In this document: positions 6,403 through 14,141 of the stretch, piece by piece | Layout: each line of letters opens with the position of its first letter | Position numbering within the stretch: the first letter of the stretch is position 1 | DNA from: an uncultured Lysobacteraceae bacterium | GTDB taxonomy: Bacteria; Pseudomonadota; Gammaproteobacteria; Xanthomonadales; Rhodanobacteraceae | Reading direction: 5' to 3' | Assembly (NCBI GenBank): GCA_946480705.1 | Contig: CAMLLF010000015.1 | Span: 1-16,291, forward strand | DNA: 16,291 bases | The notes under the pieces: model-generated | The model's input: only the letters and a program-made list of their open reading frames with translations | Database searches by the model: none | What the model was told of the DNA's origin: nothing | Position numbers and translations under genes: made by a program

Positions 6403-7173
6403 ATGAAAGACAAGAACGAGATCGTCAGCAACTGGCTGCCGCGGTACACCGGCGTGCCGCTGGAGGAGTTCGGCAAGTACGTACTGCTGACCAACTTCAG
6501 CAACTATGTGGAATTGTTTGCAAGGTGGCACAATGTCGAAGTCCGCGGACGCGACAAGGCCATGCCCTCCGCCCACGCCGATGGGCTCAGCATCATCAAC
6601 TTCGGCATGGGCAGCCCGACGGCCGCCACGATCATGGACCTGCTGTCGGCCATCATGCCGCGCGCCGTGCTGTTCCTCGGCAAGTGCGGCGGACTCAAGA
6701 AGAAGAACCAGCTCGGCGACCTGATCCTGCCGATCGCCGCGCTGCGCGGCGAAGGTACGTCGAACGACTATTTCCCGCCCGAAGTGCCGGCGCTGCCGGC
6801 GTTCACGCTGCAGCGCGCGGTGTCCTCGACGGTGCGCGATCACGGCCGCGACTACTGGACCGGCACGGTCTACACGACGAACCGGCGCGTCTGGGAGCAC
6901 GACGACGCGTTCAAGGCCTATCTGCGCCGCACGCGCTGCATGGCGATCGACATGGAAACCGCAACGGTGTTCAGCGTCGGCTTCGCAAACAAGATTCCGA
7001 CCGGCGCGCTGCTGCTGGTCTCGGATCAGCCGATGATTCCCGAAGGCGTGAAGACCGAGGAAAGCGATCGCAAGGTCACCGGCGAATTCGTCGAGGCGCA
7101 GATCCGCATCGGCATCGATGCGCTCAAGGAAATCCGGGACGAAGGGCAGTCGGTCAAGCACCTGCGCTTCTGA
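6403..7173 (+). CDS. amn: AMP nucleosidase, short form
   Basis: Hydrolyses AMP to adenine and ribose 5-phosphate in the cytoplasm, adjusting the adenylate pool. The 256-residue protein is a single nucleoside-phosphorylase-like (PNP/UDP) domain. The visible motifs are FGKCGGLKKKNQLGD, the AMP-nucleosidase-type ALRGEGTSNDYFPPEVPALP, the ribose-binding MAIDMETAT (Glu185) and LLLVSDQPMIPEGVKT with the likely catalytic Asp208. E. coli Amn has about 484 residues with an extra N-terminal regulatory domain; that domain is missing here, as in the short Amn-like proteins of other bacteria. The ATG at 6403 follows GGGGAAAGC, a good ribosome-binding site, and the conserved protein starts there, although the frame stays open upstream. 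It is divergent from the AraC-type regulator and convergent with the small lipoprotein gene. Confidence 0.87.
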   Translation: MKDKNEIVSNWLPRYTGVPLEEFGKYVLLTNFSNYVELFARWHNVEVRGRDKAMPSAHADGLSIINFGMGSPTAATIMDLLSAIMPRAVLFLGKCGGLKKKNQLGDLILPIAALRGEGTSNDYFPPEVPALPAFTLQRAVSSTVRDHGRDYWTGTVYTTNRRVWEHDDAFKAYLRRTRCMAIDMETATVFSVGFANKIPTGALLLVSDQPMIPEGVKTEESDRKVTGEFVEAQIRIGIDALKEIRDEGQSVKHLRF

Positions 7174-7180
7174 AACGGCA

Positions 7181-7207
7181 CGGCGGCGGCGCCATGCGTC
7201 GCCGCCG
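7181..7207. terminator. GC hairpin between two convergent genes
   Basis: The arms CGGCGGCG (7181-7188) and CGCCGCCG (7200-7207) lie between the amn stop and the convergent lipoprotein stop. There is no T run on either side, so termination would be inefficient or rely on Rho. Confidence 0.4.
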
Positions 7208-7227
7208 CGACCCGGCCCGAACGCGGA

Positions 7228-7560
7228 TCAGTTCTTCTTGACGTCGTCCATGCTCCAGTTGAACTGGAGCAGGATGACAGAGGGTTCCTTGTCGCCTTCG
7301 AAGCGGACCTTGCAGTCGAAGGTCTGCTTGTATTCGGACGTGAGTCCCTTGTCGAAGACGATGTTGGCGTTGAGCGAGAGGATATTGCCGCTTTCGGCTT
7401 TCGCCGCGGCGGCCATGGCCCTGGGATTGAGCTCGAACGTGCGGCCGGCCAGCTTGTTCTTCACTGCGGCCTCGCAGGCCTGGGCTGCCGTCTGTTCGCG
7501 CCCGCCGCCGCAGGCACTGAGCAATACCGCCATCGCGAGTGCGACTACCGCTGCGCGCAT
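7228..7560 (-). CDS. Small lipoprotein of unknown function
   Basis: A 110-residue predicted lipoprotein. The signal sequence MRAAVVALAMAVLLSAC ends in a lipobox (LSAC) with the lipid-modified Cys17, followed by GGG, so it is expected in the periplasm, anchored to the inner or outer membrane. The mature part has two further cysteines (near residues 27 and 81) that could form a disulfide, and alternating strands such as FDCKVRFEGDKEPSVILLQFNWSMDD. I do not recognise the family. The start is fixed by the lipobox and by GGGGAG seven bases before the ATG at 7560; a longer open frame reaching 7740 lacks support. On the minus strand a TATACT box at 7640-7645 could be its -10 element. Confidence 0.8.
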   Translation of the reverse strand: MRAAVVALAMAVLLSACGGGREQTAAQACEAAVKNKLAGRTFELNPRAMAAAAKAESGNILSLNANIVFDKGLTSEYKQTFDCKVRFEGDKEPSVILLQFNWSMDDVKKN

Positions 7561-7758
7561 CGACTGTCTCCCCTTCGTTGTCTCCGGGCCGGACGCGTCG
7601 GACTCGCGAAACGTCGCCCGGTGCGGCCGAACGCGGCCGAGTATATCAGCGGCATATGCATTCACCGTGCCGATGGCAATGTCGCTGACACTCAAATTCC
7701 GCGCCGATGCAACATGAACCGCCTGCGGGTTTTCCCGCATGCGGTCGCCGGCAAAACC

Positions 7759-8529
7759 TCAATAGCGCGGAATCGACGGGTCGATCTGACGCGACCACGC
7801 GTCGATGCCGCCTTCGACGTTGAACACCTGGCGGAAACCCAGGCCGCGGAAGTGCTCGGCCGCGCTGCGGCTCGAATTGCCGTGATGGCAGAGGAAGGCG
7901 AGCGGCTGGTCCTTCGGCAGCGCCGACAGGCGCGCGACGCTGTCTTCATCGAGTACCTGCGCACCGGCGAACGGCGCGGTTGCGCGGTCGTGCGCCGGAC
8001 GCACGTCGATGACGGTGATGTCGCGGCGTTCGAGGCGGGCCTTCAGCGCCTGCACGTCGAGCGGCTGCACCGCCGGCGGCGCGTTCGGGTTCGTGATCGA
8101 CAGGCCGCTGCCCTGTACCGTGTCGACCCAGTCGATCACGATGCCGCGGGCACGCTGTGCGGTCGTCGTATCCATGAGCACGTCGATGCCGTTCGCGTTC
8201 GCGCGGACCTCATGGCCCTCGGCCTCGCGCAGGAAGAACTGGGCCTGGAAGCGCGCGTCGATGCTCAGGTGCAGCGCGGCGTTGCCGGCGTCGGCGAGGC
8301 CCGCGCGCATGGCCTGAGCGGCGGCGTCGGTGATCGTGATGGTCGGGGGCGTGCGGTCGGGCTTGGGCAGGCCGAGCAGGTCGTGCAGCTCGCCGCCGTT
8401 GAGGATGCCGGCCGTGCCGGCGGAAAAGCCGCAGCGCGGCGCATGGCGCGTGCCTTTCATGAACAGCACGATGCGGTTTTGCTGCAGCAGGGAGTCGATA
8501 CGCGAACGGAGTGCGGGGTCGAGATTCAT
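7759..8529 (-). CDS. Grx4-like / IscA-like / rhodanese fusion with a truncated glutaredoxin domain
   Basis: A 256-residue cytoplasmic protein with three parts. Residues 3-43 are the start of a monothiol glutaredoxin, with the Fe-S-binding CGFS motif at Cys33. Residues 63-155 look like an A-type Fe-S carrier (ITITDAAAQAMR..., GIVIDWVD, ITNPNAPP) but lack all three ligand cysteines. Residues 157-256 are a rhodanese domain with TVIDVRP and the active-site loop CHHGNSSR (Cys214). This three-part fusion is known in Xanthomonadales as a Grx4-family monothiol glutaredoxin of about 290-310 residues. Here the sequence passes from GTAGIL directly to NGGELHDLLG, skipping about 45 residues that should include the cis-Pro (TIPQ) and GGSD glutathione-binding segments. 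The frame is intact. It is divergent from the OmpA-like gene. The glutaredoxin activity is probably lost; the rhodanese part looks complete. Confidence 0.85.
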   Translation of the reverse strand: MNLDPALRSRIDSLLQQNRIVLFMKGTRHAPRCGFSAGTAGILNGGELHDLLGLPKPDRTPPTITITDAAAQAMRAGLADAGNAALHLSIDARFQAQFFLREAEGHEVRANANGIDVLMDTTTAQRARGIVIDWVDTVQGSGLSITNPNAPPAVQPLDVQALKARLERRDITVIDVRPAHDRATAPFAGAQVLDEDSVARLSALPKDQPLAFLCHHGNSSRSAAEHFRGLGFRQVFNVEGGIDAWSRQIDPSIPRY

Positions 8530-8739
8530 GGGATTCCGGAAACGGGCAGGTCGCCGCCGATGATAGCGCCCGGGATATGCGGACGCCCGGCGCGACCGGC
8601 AAGGGCCGCCGCGGAGACTGAGGGAAAACCCGCGCTGCCGCGTCGGATTCCTCTGAAAACGGCGCCGTCTGCGTTCGCTTTGCGTGCCCCTTCACGTTTC
8701 CGGCGCACGTTACAGGCTATTTGCAGCGCGCCGCTGCGC

Positions 8740-8745
8740 GATAAT
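8740..8745 (+). promoter_or_regulatory. Possible -10 box (GATAAT) for the OmpA-like gene
   Basis: GATAAT followed by CG lies 45 bases before the ATG. TTGCAG at 8721-8726 is the best -35 candidate but is spaced only 13 bases away. The rest of the 261-base divergent gap shows no further clear site; a TATCAT box at 8560-8565 on the minus strand could serve the Grx-like gene. Confidence 0.35.
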
Positions 8746-8790
8746 CGCGCCCGCTTTTTTTGCCTCGTCCTATGGAGTTGGGAGACCCCT

Positions 8791-11103
8791 ATGCGCCGTT
8801 CGCTGCTCGCCCTGAGCATTTCCCTGGCCCTGTCCGCGGCTGCCGCCCAGGAATCCGCCCCCCCGAGGCCCGAGGCGAACGACCCGAGCATTCCGGTCAC
8901 CTACGTCGGCACGAACGCGCGGGTCAGCCTCGGCGTCAACGACGACGGCGACATCAACGGCGAGGCGCTCGGCATCTTCGGCTTCGACGGCGACTCGGCC
9001 TGGATCGCGCAGCTCTGGCTCGCCGAACACGGCGCCGGCGGCGTGCAGCTCGACTACCACTGGCTGCTCGGCGGCAAGACGCGCGAAGACACGCTCGAGA
9101 ATGCCGACGGCGTCGCCGTCGCGAAAGCCTTCGTCGCCGTCGACCAGAACATCTGGAACGACCGCAAGGCCACGCTCGGCGTCGGCTACGAGAAAAACGA
9201 TTTCTTCATCGACGGCTACGTCTCGGGCGCGCTGACCGGCAGCCGCTTCGTCGGCAGCCGCACGAACACGACGGCGACGACGCTGACCGGCACCGAGAAC
9301 GGCCACGCCTACACGCAGCTCCAGACGACGCGCGTCGTCACCGACGCATTCGAGCATCCCTACGAAAAAGGCATCGGCGTGCGCCTCGGTCGTCACTTCG
9401 ACGAATCGCTGTGGCGCCTGCGCGGGGGCCTCGACTACGAGCGCGGCAAGTACAGTTCCGACCAGACCACGCTGTCGCTCGGTGTGGACAAGTACATTCG
9501 CAACACCGGCTGGAGCGTATCGCTCGATGCCGAAGCGCTGCGCAAGTCCGGCGACTTCGAGACCGACCGGAACGACACGCGCGGCTGGCTCAGCCTGCGC
9601 TACGAATTCGGCCAGGCCTATCGGCCGCGCGCGCCGTTCAAGGTCGAAACCGTCGCCGGCACGCCGCCGGCCGTCGCCGACGTGCAGACGCCCAAGCCCA
9701 CCGTGATTCGCAATGACGTGCGCCTCGACGGCGATGCGTTCTTCGATTTCGACAAATCGGATCTGCGTCCCGACGCGGTCGCGGCACTCGACGAACTGCT
9801 CGCGAAAATCAACGGCACGACGCGCGTGAGCCGCATCACCGTCATCGGGCATACCGACAGCGTCGGCACCGTGGCCTACAACCAGTCGCTGTCGGAGCGT
9901 CGCGCCGCGAGCGCGAAGGCCTATCTCGTCGCGCACGGCGTGCCGGCCGACCAGATCGATACGCGCGGCGACGGCGAACTCAATCCGTCGCACGCGAACG
10001 ACACTGCGGCCAACCGGCAGAAGAATCGCCGCGTCGACGTCGAATTCCTGACGATCGAAGAATCCACCGTGCCGGCCGTCGCGACGAAGCCGGCGCAGCC
10101 GGTCGAGTGGCGGCGCGAACCGGTCGCCGCACCGGCGGCCTGGATCGAGCGCGCGCTGCGCAATCCGGCGCAGCACAAGCGCACGGTCGACGTGTACCGC
10201 TTCGCACGCAGCGCGACATCGACGACGCTGGGTCCGCGCGAGTTCGCGAACACCGGTCCGAACGCGGCCGACGACAGCATCGCGATAGCGCGCGACGCCG
10301 CGGCGACGAGCATTCCGGTGCTCGCCAACGACACCGATCCGGAGAACGATCCGCTGACGGTCGTCGGCACGTCCTCGCCGGCGCACGGCACGGTGACGTT
10401 TACCGCGGGTCAGGTCAGCTACACGCCGGCCGCGGGCTACGTCGGCACCGACAGCTTCACCTACACGATCAGCGACGGCTTCGGCGGCAGCGATACCGCG
10501 ACGGTGACCGTCACGATCGGCAGCGGCGGCAATCGTCCGCCGGTCGCGGCGAACGACACCGCGCAGACGCCGCCGGCGACGCCGGTGCGCATCGCCGTGC
10601 TGGCCAACGACAGCGATCCCGACGGCGACACGCTGTCGATCGCGTCGGTCGGCACGCCGGCTCACGGCATCGCCGTGCGCAACGTCGACGGCACGGTGAC
10701 CTATACGCCGGCCGCGGGTTTCGAAGGCAGCGACAGCTTCAGCTACGTGATCAACGACGGTCGCGGCGGCAACGCGACGGCACAGGTCGCGGTCACCGTG
10801 GCCGCCGGCGCGAATCGTCCGCCGGTCGCGCTCGACGATTCGATCGGCGTGCTCAAGGGCGGCGGGGTCGACATCCCGGTGCTGGCCAACGACAGCGATC
10901 CCGACGGCGACCTGCTGCGCGTGATCGCCGTGGAAAATCTCGGTCCGCACCAGGCGACGCTGACGATCAACGCGAACGGCACGATCCGCTTCGAGCACAT
11001 CCACGGCACGAACGGGCCGGGCCGCATCCGCTACACGGTCACCGACGACAACGGCCACGAGGTCTCGGCCGTCGTCACGGTCAACGTGACCGAGATTCCG
11101 TAA
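8791..11103 (+). CDS. Outer-membrane OmpA-family protein with three C-terminal cadherin/Ig-like repeats
   Basis: A 770-residue envelope protein. Residues 1-19 or 20 form a signal peptide (ends SAAAA before QE). Residues about 30-290 are rich in alternating strands and end with GWLSLRYEFG, as outer-membrane beta-barrels do. Residues about 307-420 are an OmpA/MotB peptidoglycan-binding domain: FFDFDKSDLRPDA, ITVIGHTDSVG, NQSLSERRA and the closing NRRVDVEFL. A charged linker leads to three repeats of about 90 residues starting at 491, 581 and 675. Each has PVLANDxDPxxDxL or its variant and a SFxYxIxDGxGG-like strand, typical of Ca-binding cadherin/VCBS/Big-type domains. The ATG at 8791 has GGGAG six bases upstream. 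The gene stands alone and ends at a strong terminator. The role is probably structural: anchoring the outer membrane to the wall. Confidence 0.87.
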   Translation: MRRSLLALSISLALSAAAAQESAPPRPEANDPSIPVTYVGTNARVSLGVNDDGDINGEALGIFGFDGDSAWIAQLWLAEHGAGGVQLDYHWLLGGKTREDTLENADGVAVAKAFVAVDQNIWNDRKATLGVGYEKNDFFIDGYVSGALTGSRFVGSRTNTTATTLTGTENGHAYTQLQTTRVVTDAFEHPYEKGIGVRLGRHFDESLWRLRGGLDYERGKYSSDQTTLSLGVDKYIRNTGWSVSLDAEALRKSGDFETDRNDTRGWLSLRYEFGQAYRPRAPFKVETVAGTPPAVADVQTPKPTVIRNDVRLDGDAFFDFDKSDLRPDAVAALDELLAKINGTTRVSRITVIGHTDSVGTVAYNQSLSERRAASAKAYLVAHGVPADQIDTRGDGELNPSHANDTAANRQKNRRVDVEFLTIEESTVPAVATKPAQPVEWRREPVAAPAAWIERALRNPAQHKRTVDVYRFARSATSTTLGPREFANTGPNAADDSIAIARDAAATSIPVLANDTDPENDPLTVVGTSSPAHGTVTFTAGQVSYTPAAGYVGTDSFTYTISDGFGGSDTATVTVTIGSGGNRPPVAANDTAQTPPATPVRIAVLANDSDPDGDTLSIASVGTPAHGIAVRNVDGTVTYTPAAGFEGSDSFSYVINDGRGGNATAQVAVTVAAGANRPPVALDDSIGVLKGGGVDIPVLANDSDPDGDLLRVIAVENLGPHQATLTINANGTIRFEHIHGTNGPGRIRYTVTDDNGHEVSAVVTVNVTEIP
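10531..10911. repeat. Intragenic direct repeats in the Ig-like region
   Basis: Repeats two and three of the Ig-like region share an identical 33-base stretch (10597-10629 and 10879-10911), and an identical 18-base stretch at their starts (10531-10548 and 10813-10830). This indicates recent duplication or gene conversion between the modules. Confidence 0.85.
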
Positions 11104-11122
11104 GCCCATCGTTTCAGGGCTG

Positions 11123-11156
11123 CGACGACGCCGGCTTCATGCCGGCGTCGTCGTTT
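11123..11156 (+). terminator. Intrinsic terminator of the OmpA-like gene
   Basis: Twenty bases after the stop codon, perfect 13-base arms CGACGACGCCGGC and GCCGGCGTCGTCG enclose the loop TTCAT and are followed by TTT. The last T is also the first base of the stop codon of the convergent phosphoesterase gene read on the other strand, so the two genes share this end. Confidence 0.85.
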
Positions 11157-11986
11157 CAGCCGCGCGCGCTGAGCGCCTGCGCCCAGGCCGGAACCGGTGC
11201 AAGCTGCGGTCGCGACTCGCCGGCAGCCGCGCGCATCAGCGCGGCGCGGCGTTCGCTCCAGTGCAGCAGTTCCAGCGTGCCGTCGAGGTGTTCGACGAGC
11301 GCCGTGCAGTGCTCGACCCAGTCGCCGTCGTTCAGATACAGCACGCCGTCGTGTTCGCTCAGATGGCCGAAGTGAATGTGTCCGCAGATCTGGCCGTCGA
11401 GGCCGAGTTCGCGCGCCCGCGCGGTGGCGAGCGATTCGTAGCGGCGGATGTAGGCGAGAGCCTTGCCGATACGCGATTTCGCAAGAATCGACAGCGCGTA
11501 GTAGGGCAGGCGCAGGCGCCGGCGCAGCGCATTGAGCTTGCGGTTGGCCAGACAGATCAGCCGGTACGCGTAGTCGCCGAACCAGGTCAGCCAGGTCTTG
11601 CCCTGGTGTTCCGGATCGAATTCGTCGCCGTGGCTGACGCGCAGGCGCTTGCCGTCGGCGGTGGTGTGGACGGTGTCGAGCAGGACCTCGATCGCGCCGA
11701 TGGACTGGCCGGCCATGCCGCGGAAACGGCAGTCGTGGTTGCCCGGGATGTAGACGACGCGCGTACCGTTTGCGGCAATGTCGAGAAATTCCGCGAGCAC
11801 TTCGCTGTGTCGCGCCGGCCAGTACGGCGCCAGTTCCATCGCCTCGAGATCGATGATGTCGCCGACGAGGTAGAGCTGGTCGCAGCGTGTCGAGCGCAGG
11901 AAATCGAGCAGAAAGTCCGCGCGGCAGTCGCGCGTGCCCAAATGAACGTCGGAAATGAAGATGCTGCGGAAGCGCAGGCGCTCCAT
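11156..11986 (-). CDS. LpxH-like calcineurin-type metallophosphoesterase
   Basis: A 276-residue metal-dependent phosphoesterase of the group annotated as UDP-2,3-diacylglucosamine diphosphatase-like, the step of lipid A synthesis that makes lipid X. All five metal-binding motifs are present: SDVHLG (Asp13, His15), GDIIDL (Asp43), GNHD (Asn83, His84), SHGDEFD (His119) and GHIHFGH (His203, His205). The helical insert between HGDEFD and GHIH (about residues 130-195) is longer than in E. coli LpxH, as in the second LpxH-like group. It may therefore be a paralogue, not the essential enzyme. It is cytoplasmic or membrane-associated. The ATG at 11986 has only a weak AGAG upstream, but the conserved sequence starts within ten residues. 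It lies 69 bases after the SGNH gene on the same strand and may belong to that transcript. Confidence 0.85.
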   Translation of the reverse strand: MERLRFRSIFISDVHLGTRDCRADFLLDFLRSTRCDQLYLVGDIIDLEAMELAPYWPARHSEVLAEFLDIAANGTRVVYIPGNHDCRFRGMAGQSIGAIEVLLDTVHTTADGKRLRVSHGDEFDPEHQGKTWLTWFGDYAYRLICLANRKLNALRRRLRLPYYALSILAKSRIGKALAYIRRYESLATARARELGLDGQICGHIHFGHLSEHDGVLYLNDGDWVEHCTALVEHLDGTLELLHWSERRAALMRAAAGESRPQLAPVPAWAQALSARG

Positions 11987-12055
11987 GGCACGCTCTGGTA
12001 GTCAAGCCGGCGCAAGACTAGAACCGTCGCGTCTCCGTTGCGTTGCCGAACCGGG

Positions 12056-12727
12056 TCAGGGCGATGACAGCGCCTGCCTGGCGAGCGGATGAATCGTCGC
12101 GAGCCAGCCGGCGTACTGGCGGCCCGACGGATGCAGACCGTCTTCGGCGAGCTGCGCGGCGTCGGCGCCGGCGTCGCGCGAAATCGCGCAGACGTCGGCC
12201 CAGGCCACGTGCTTCCGCTGCGCTTCCTCGCGATTGATCGCGTTGAACGCATCGAGTTCACGCGCGATGGTCGCGGACTCGCGGCCGGATTCGCGGCCGA
12301 AGCGCGTCACGCCCCAGTCGGGAATCGACACGACGACGACGCGTTCCGGACGCAGCCCCGCGAGTGCGATCGCACGCTGCAGCAGCGCGGCGAATTCGCG
12401 GCGGTAGTTGTCGAGATCGCGGCCGCGGTACTGATTGTTGACGCCGATCGACAGACTCACGAAGTCGTAGGGCGGCACGAGCGTGGCCGTGTCCATGCCG
12501 GCCGAGAGTTCGTCGGTGGTCCAGCCGGTCGTCGCGACGATCTGCGGATCGCCGATCGCGATGCCGTCGGCGCGCAGGCGCGCGACGAGCTGCTGCGGCC
12601 AGCGCTGCTCCGGTGCGACGCCTTCGCCGATCGTGTAGGAATCGCCGAGCGCGAGATAGCGCTGCGGTTCGGCGTCGTCACTCGAGAGGCCGGCCGCCAT
12701 GCCGGCGAGCAGCAGCTCAGGCCACAT
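12056..12727 (-). CDS. SGNH/GDSL-family esterase or lipase
   Basis: A 223-residue hydrolase of the SGNH fold. The nucleophile block is YLALGDSYTIGEG with Ser30. The Gly block appears as ATTGWTTDEL, and the Asn block as LSIGVNNQYRG. The catalytic Asp and His are in DGLHPSG (Asp196, His199). Such enzymes hydrolyse ester or acyl bonds in lipids, polysaccharides or small molecules; the substrate cannot be told from sequence. A short, slightly hydrophobic N-terminus (MWPELLLAGMAAG) is not a convincing signal peptide, so the location is uncertain. The ATG at 12727 lies inside the end of the aminotransferase gene (11-base overlap), which implies translational coupling and a shared transcript. Confidence 0.88.
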   Translation of the reverse strand: MWPELLLAGMAAGLSSDDAEPQRYLALGDSYTIGEGVAPEQRWPQQLVARLRADGIAIGDPQIVATTGWTTDELSAGMDTATLVPPYDFVSLSIGVNNQYRGRDLDNYRREFAALLQRAIALAGLRPERVVVVSIPDWGVTRFGRESGRESATIARELDAFNAINREEAQRKHVAWADVCAISRDAGADAAQLAEDGLHPSGRQYAGWLATIHPLARQALSSP

Positions 12728-13964
12728 GACGCGCCGGCGCGCCGCGTGCGGCGATGCGGCCGAGGCAGCGGTCGATGCGCGTGAACACCTCGTCGATCTC
12801 GCCCGGCTGCGGCAGCAGGGTCATGCGGAAGTGATTGCGTTCGCGGATGTTGAAGCCGCCGCCCGGCACGACCAGCACGCTTTCGGTCTCCAGCAATTCG
12901 AGCGCGAAGTCTTCGTCGTCGAAGTTGTCGAGACGCTGCGTGCGCACCGACGGGAACGCATACAGCGCGCCCTGCGGCGCGATCACATCGAGGAACTCGC
13001 TGCGCGCCACGCCGTCGATGACGGCACGTCGTGCCGCATGCAGCCGGCCACCGTCGCGGACGAGTTCGCTCATGGTGTCCGGGCCGTTCAGCGCGGGCTC
13101 GATCGCCCATTGCGTCGGCACGTTCGCGCAAAGGCGCAGCGCGGAAAGAAGATCCAGCGCGGCGCGGAATTCGCCGAACTTCGCCGGCGCGCCCGACAGG
13201 CTGATCCAGCCGACGCGGTAGCCGCAGGCGCGATGCATCTTCGACAGGCCGCTGTAAGTGATGCACGGCGTTTCGCCGGCCAGTGCGGCGAGCGGATGGA
13301 ACTCGGCGCCGTCGTAGAGGATGCCATCGTAGATTTCGTCGGACAGCAGCAGCAGGCGATGACGCTCGGCGACCTGCACCAGCGCCTGCAGCAGCCCGCG
13401 CGGATAGACCGCGCCGGTCGGATTGTTGGGATTGATCAGCACGAGTGCGCGCGTGCGCGGCGTGATCAGGGCTTCGATCTCGTCGGGATCGGGCAGATGG
13501 TCGCGCGACGCCGGACACGGGTAGTAGCGCGCGCGTCCGCCGTTGAGTACGGTCGCCGCGCTCCAGAGCGGATAGTCCGGGCTCGGCAGCAGTACTTCCT
13601 CGCCGCTGTTGAGCAACGCGCGCAGGGTCAGGTCGATCAGTTCCGACACGCCGTTGCCGATGAATACGTTGTCGGCGTGCGCACCGATCGCGCCGCGGGC
13701 CGCTTCGCGGGCGGCGATCGCTTCGCGCGCCCCCTGCAGACCCTGCTGATGACAGTAGGCCTCGCTGCGATGCAGGTTGGCATTGATGGTGTCGCGCAGA
13801 TGCGCGGGAACGCTGAAACCGAACAGACCCGGGTTGCCGATATTGAGGCGCACGATATGGCGGCCTTCGGCTTCGAGCTCGCGGGCGCGTCGCGACAGAG
13901 CCCCGCGGATCTCGTAACGAACATCACCGAGACGGGAACTGACGGGAACGGTGCGCTGCGGCAT
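12717..13964 (-). CDS. alaA: Alanine/glutamate-pyruvate aminotransferase (AlaA-like)
   Basis: A 415-residue class I/II PLP aminotransferase that closely follows E. coli AlaA (405 residues) along its length. AlaA makes alanine from pyruvate and glutamate. Recognised segments are the N-terminal VRYEIRG and LNIGNP (near 41-45), FIGNGVSELI (101-110), PSPDYPLW (127-134), INPNNPTGAVY (177-187), LLSDEIYDGILYDG with Asp209 and Tyr212, and the Schiff-base Lys242 in YSGLSKMHRACGYRVGW. RLCANVPTQWAI and the C-terminal VPGGGFN are also family-specific. It is cytoplasmic. The ATG at 13964 follows AAGGA at a nine-base distance, and a plausible sigma-70 promoter lies just upstream. The SGNH gene overlaps its 3' end. 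Confidence 0.9.
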   Translation of the reverse strand: MPQRTVPVSSRLGDVRYEIRGALSRRARELEAEGRHIVRLNIGNPGLFGFSVPAHLRDTINANLHRSEAYCHQQGLQGAREAIAAREAARGAIGAHADNVFIGNGVSELIDLTLRALLNSGEEVLLPSPDYPLWSAATVLNGGRARYYPCPASRDHLPDPDEIEALITPRTRALVLINPNNPTGAVYPRGLLQALVQVAERHRLLLLSDEIYDGILYDGAEFHPLAALAGETPCITYSGLSKMHRACGYRVGWISLSGAPAKFGEFRAALDLLSALRLCANVPTQWAIEPALNGPDTMSELVRDGGRLHAARRAVIDGVARSEFLDVIAPQGALYAFPSVRTQRLDNFDDEDFALELLETESVLVVPGGGFNIRERNHFRMTLLPQPGEIDEVFTRIDRCLGRIAARGAPARHVA

Positions 13965-13991
13965 TGCGGTGGGTCCTTTTCGAGTCGCCGC

Positions 13992-14019
13992 ATCCTAGCG
14001 GCTGATCGGCGAATGTCCA
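13992..14019 (-). promoter_or_regulatory. Sigma-70-like promoter of the aminotransferase gene
   Basis: On the minus strand TGGACA (-35, five of six matches) is followed after 16 bases by TAGGAT (-10, four of six). The expected start of transcription is about 20 bases before the ATG at 13964. Confidence 0.5.
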
Positions 14020-14141
14020 AACAACGGTCCGTCACATTTATGGCAAAAAACCGGCGCTTTGCTGCGTTGCGTCGGACGGTGCGCGACCGCGGCGTCGCCT
14101 AGCGCAACCTTTGCTGCCGCACGCGCATCAGAGGGACCTGC

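Noticed and set aside
7561..7740. N-terminal extension of the small lipoprotein to 7740
   Set aside because: The lipobox must lie near the N-terminus; the ATG at 7560 gives a perfect lipoprotein signal and has GGGGAG upstream.
7621..8790. A long in-frame extension upstream of the OmpA-like gene
   Set aside because: It is antisense to the Grx/rhodanese fusion, and a signal peptide with a good ribosome-binding site marks the true start at 8791.
8770..11109. A 779-codon minus-strand frame opposite the OmpA-like gene
   Set aside because: Mirror frame of a strongly GC3-biased gene; no recognisable domain in it.
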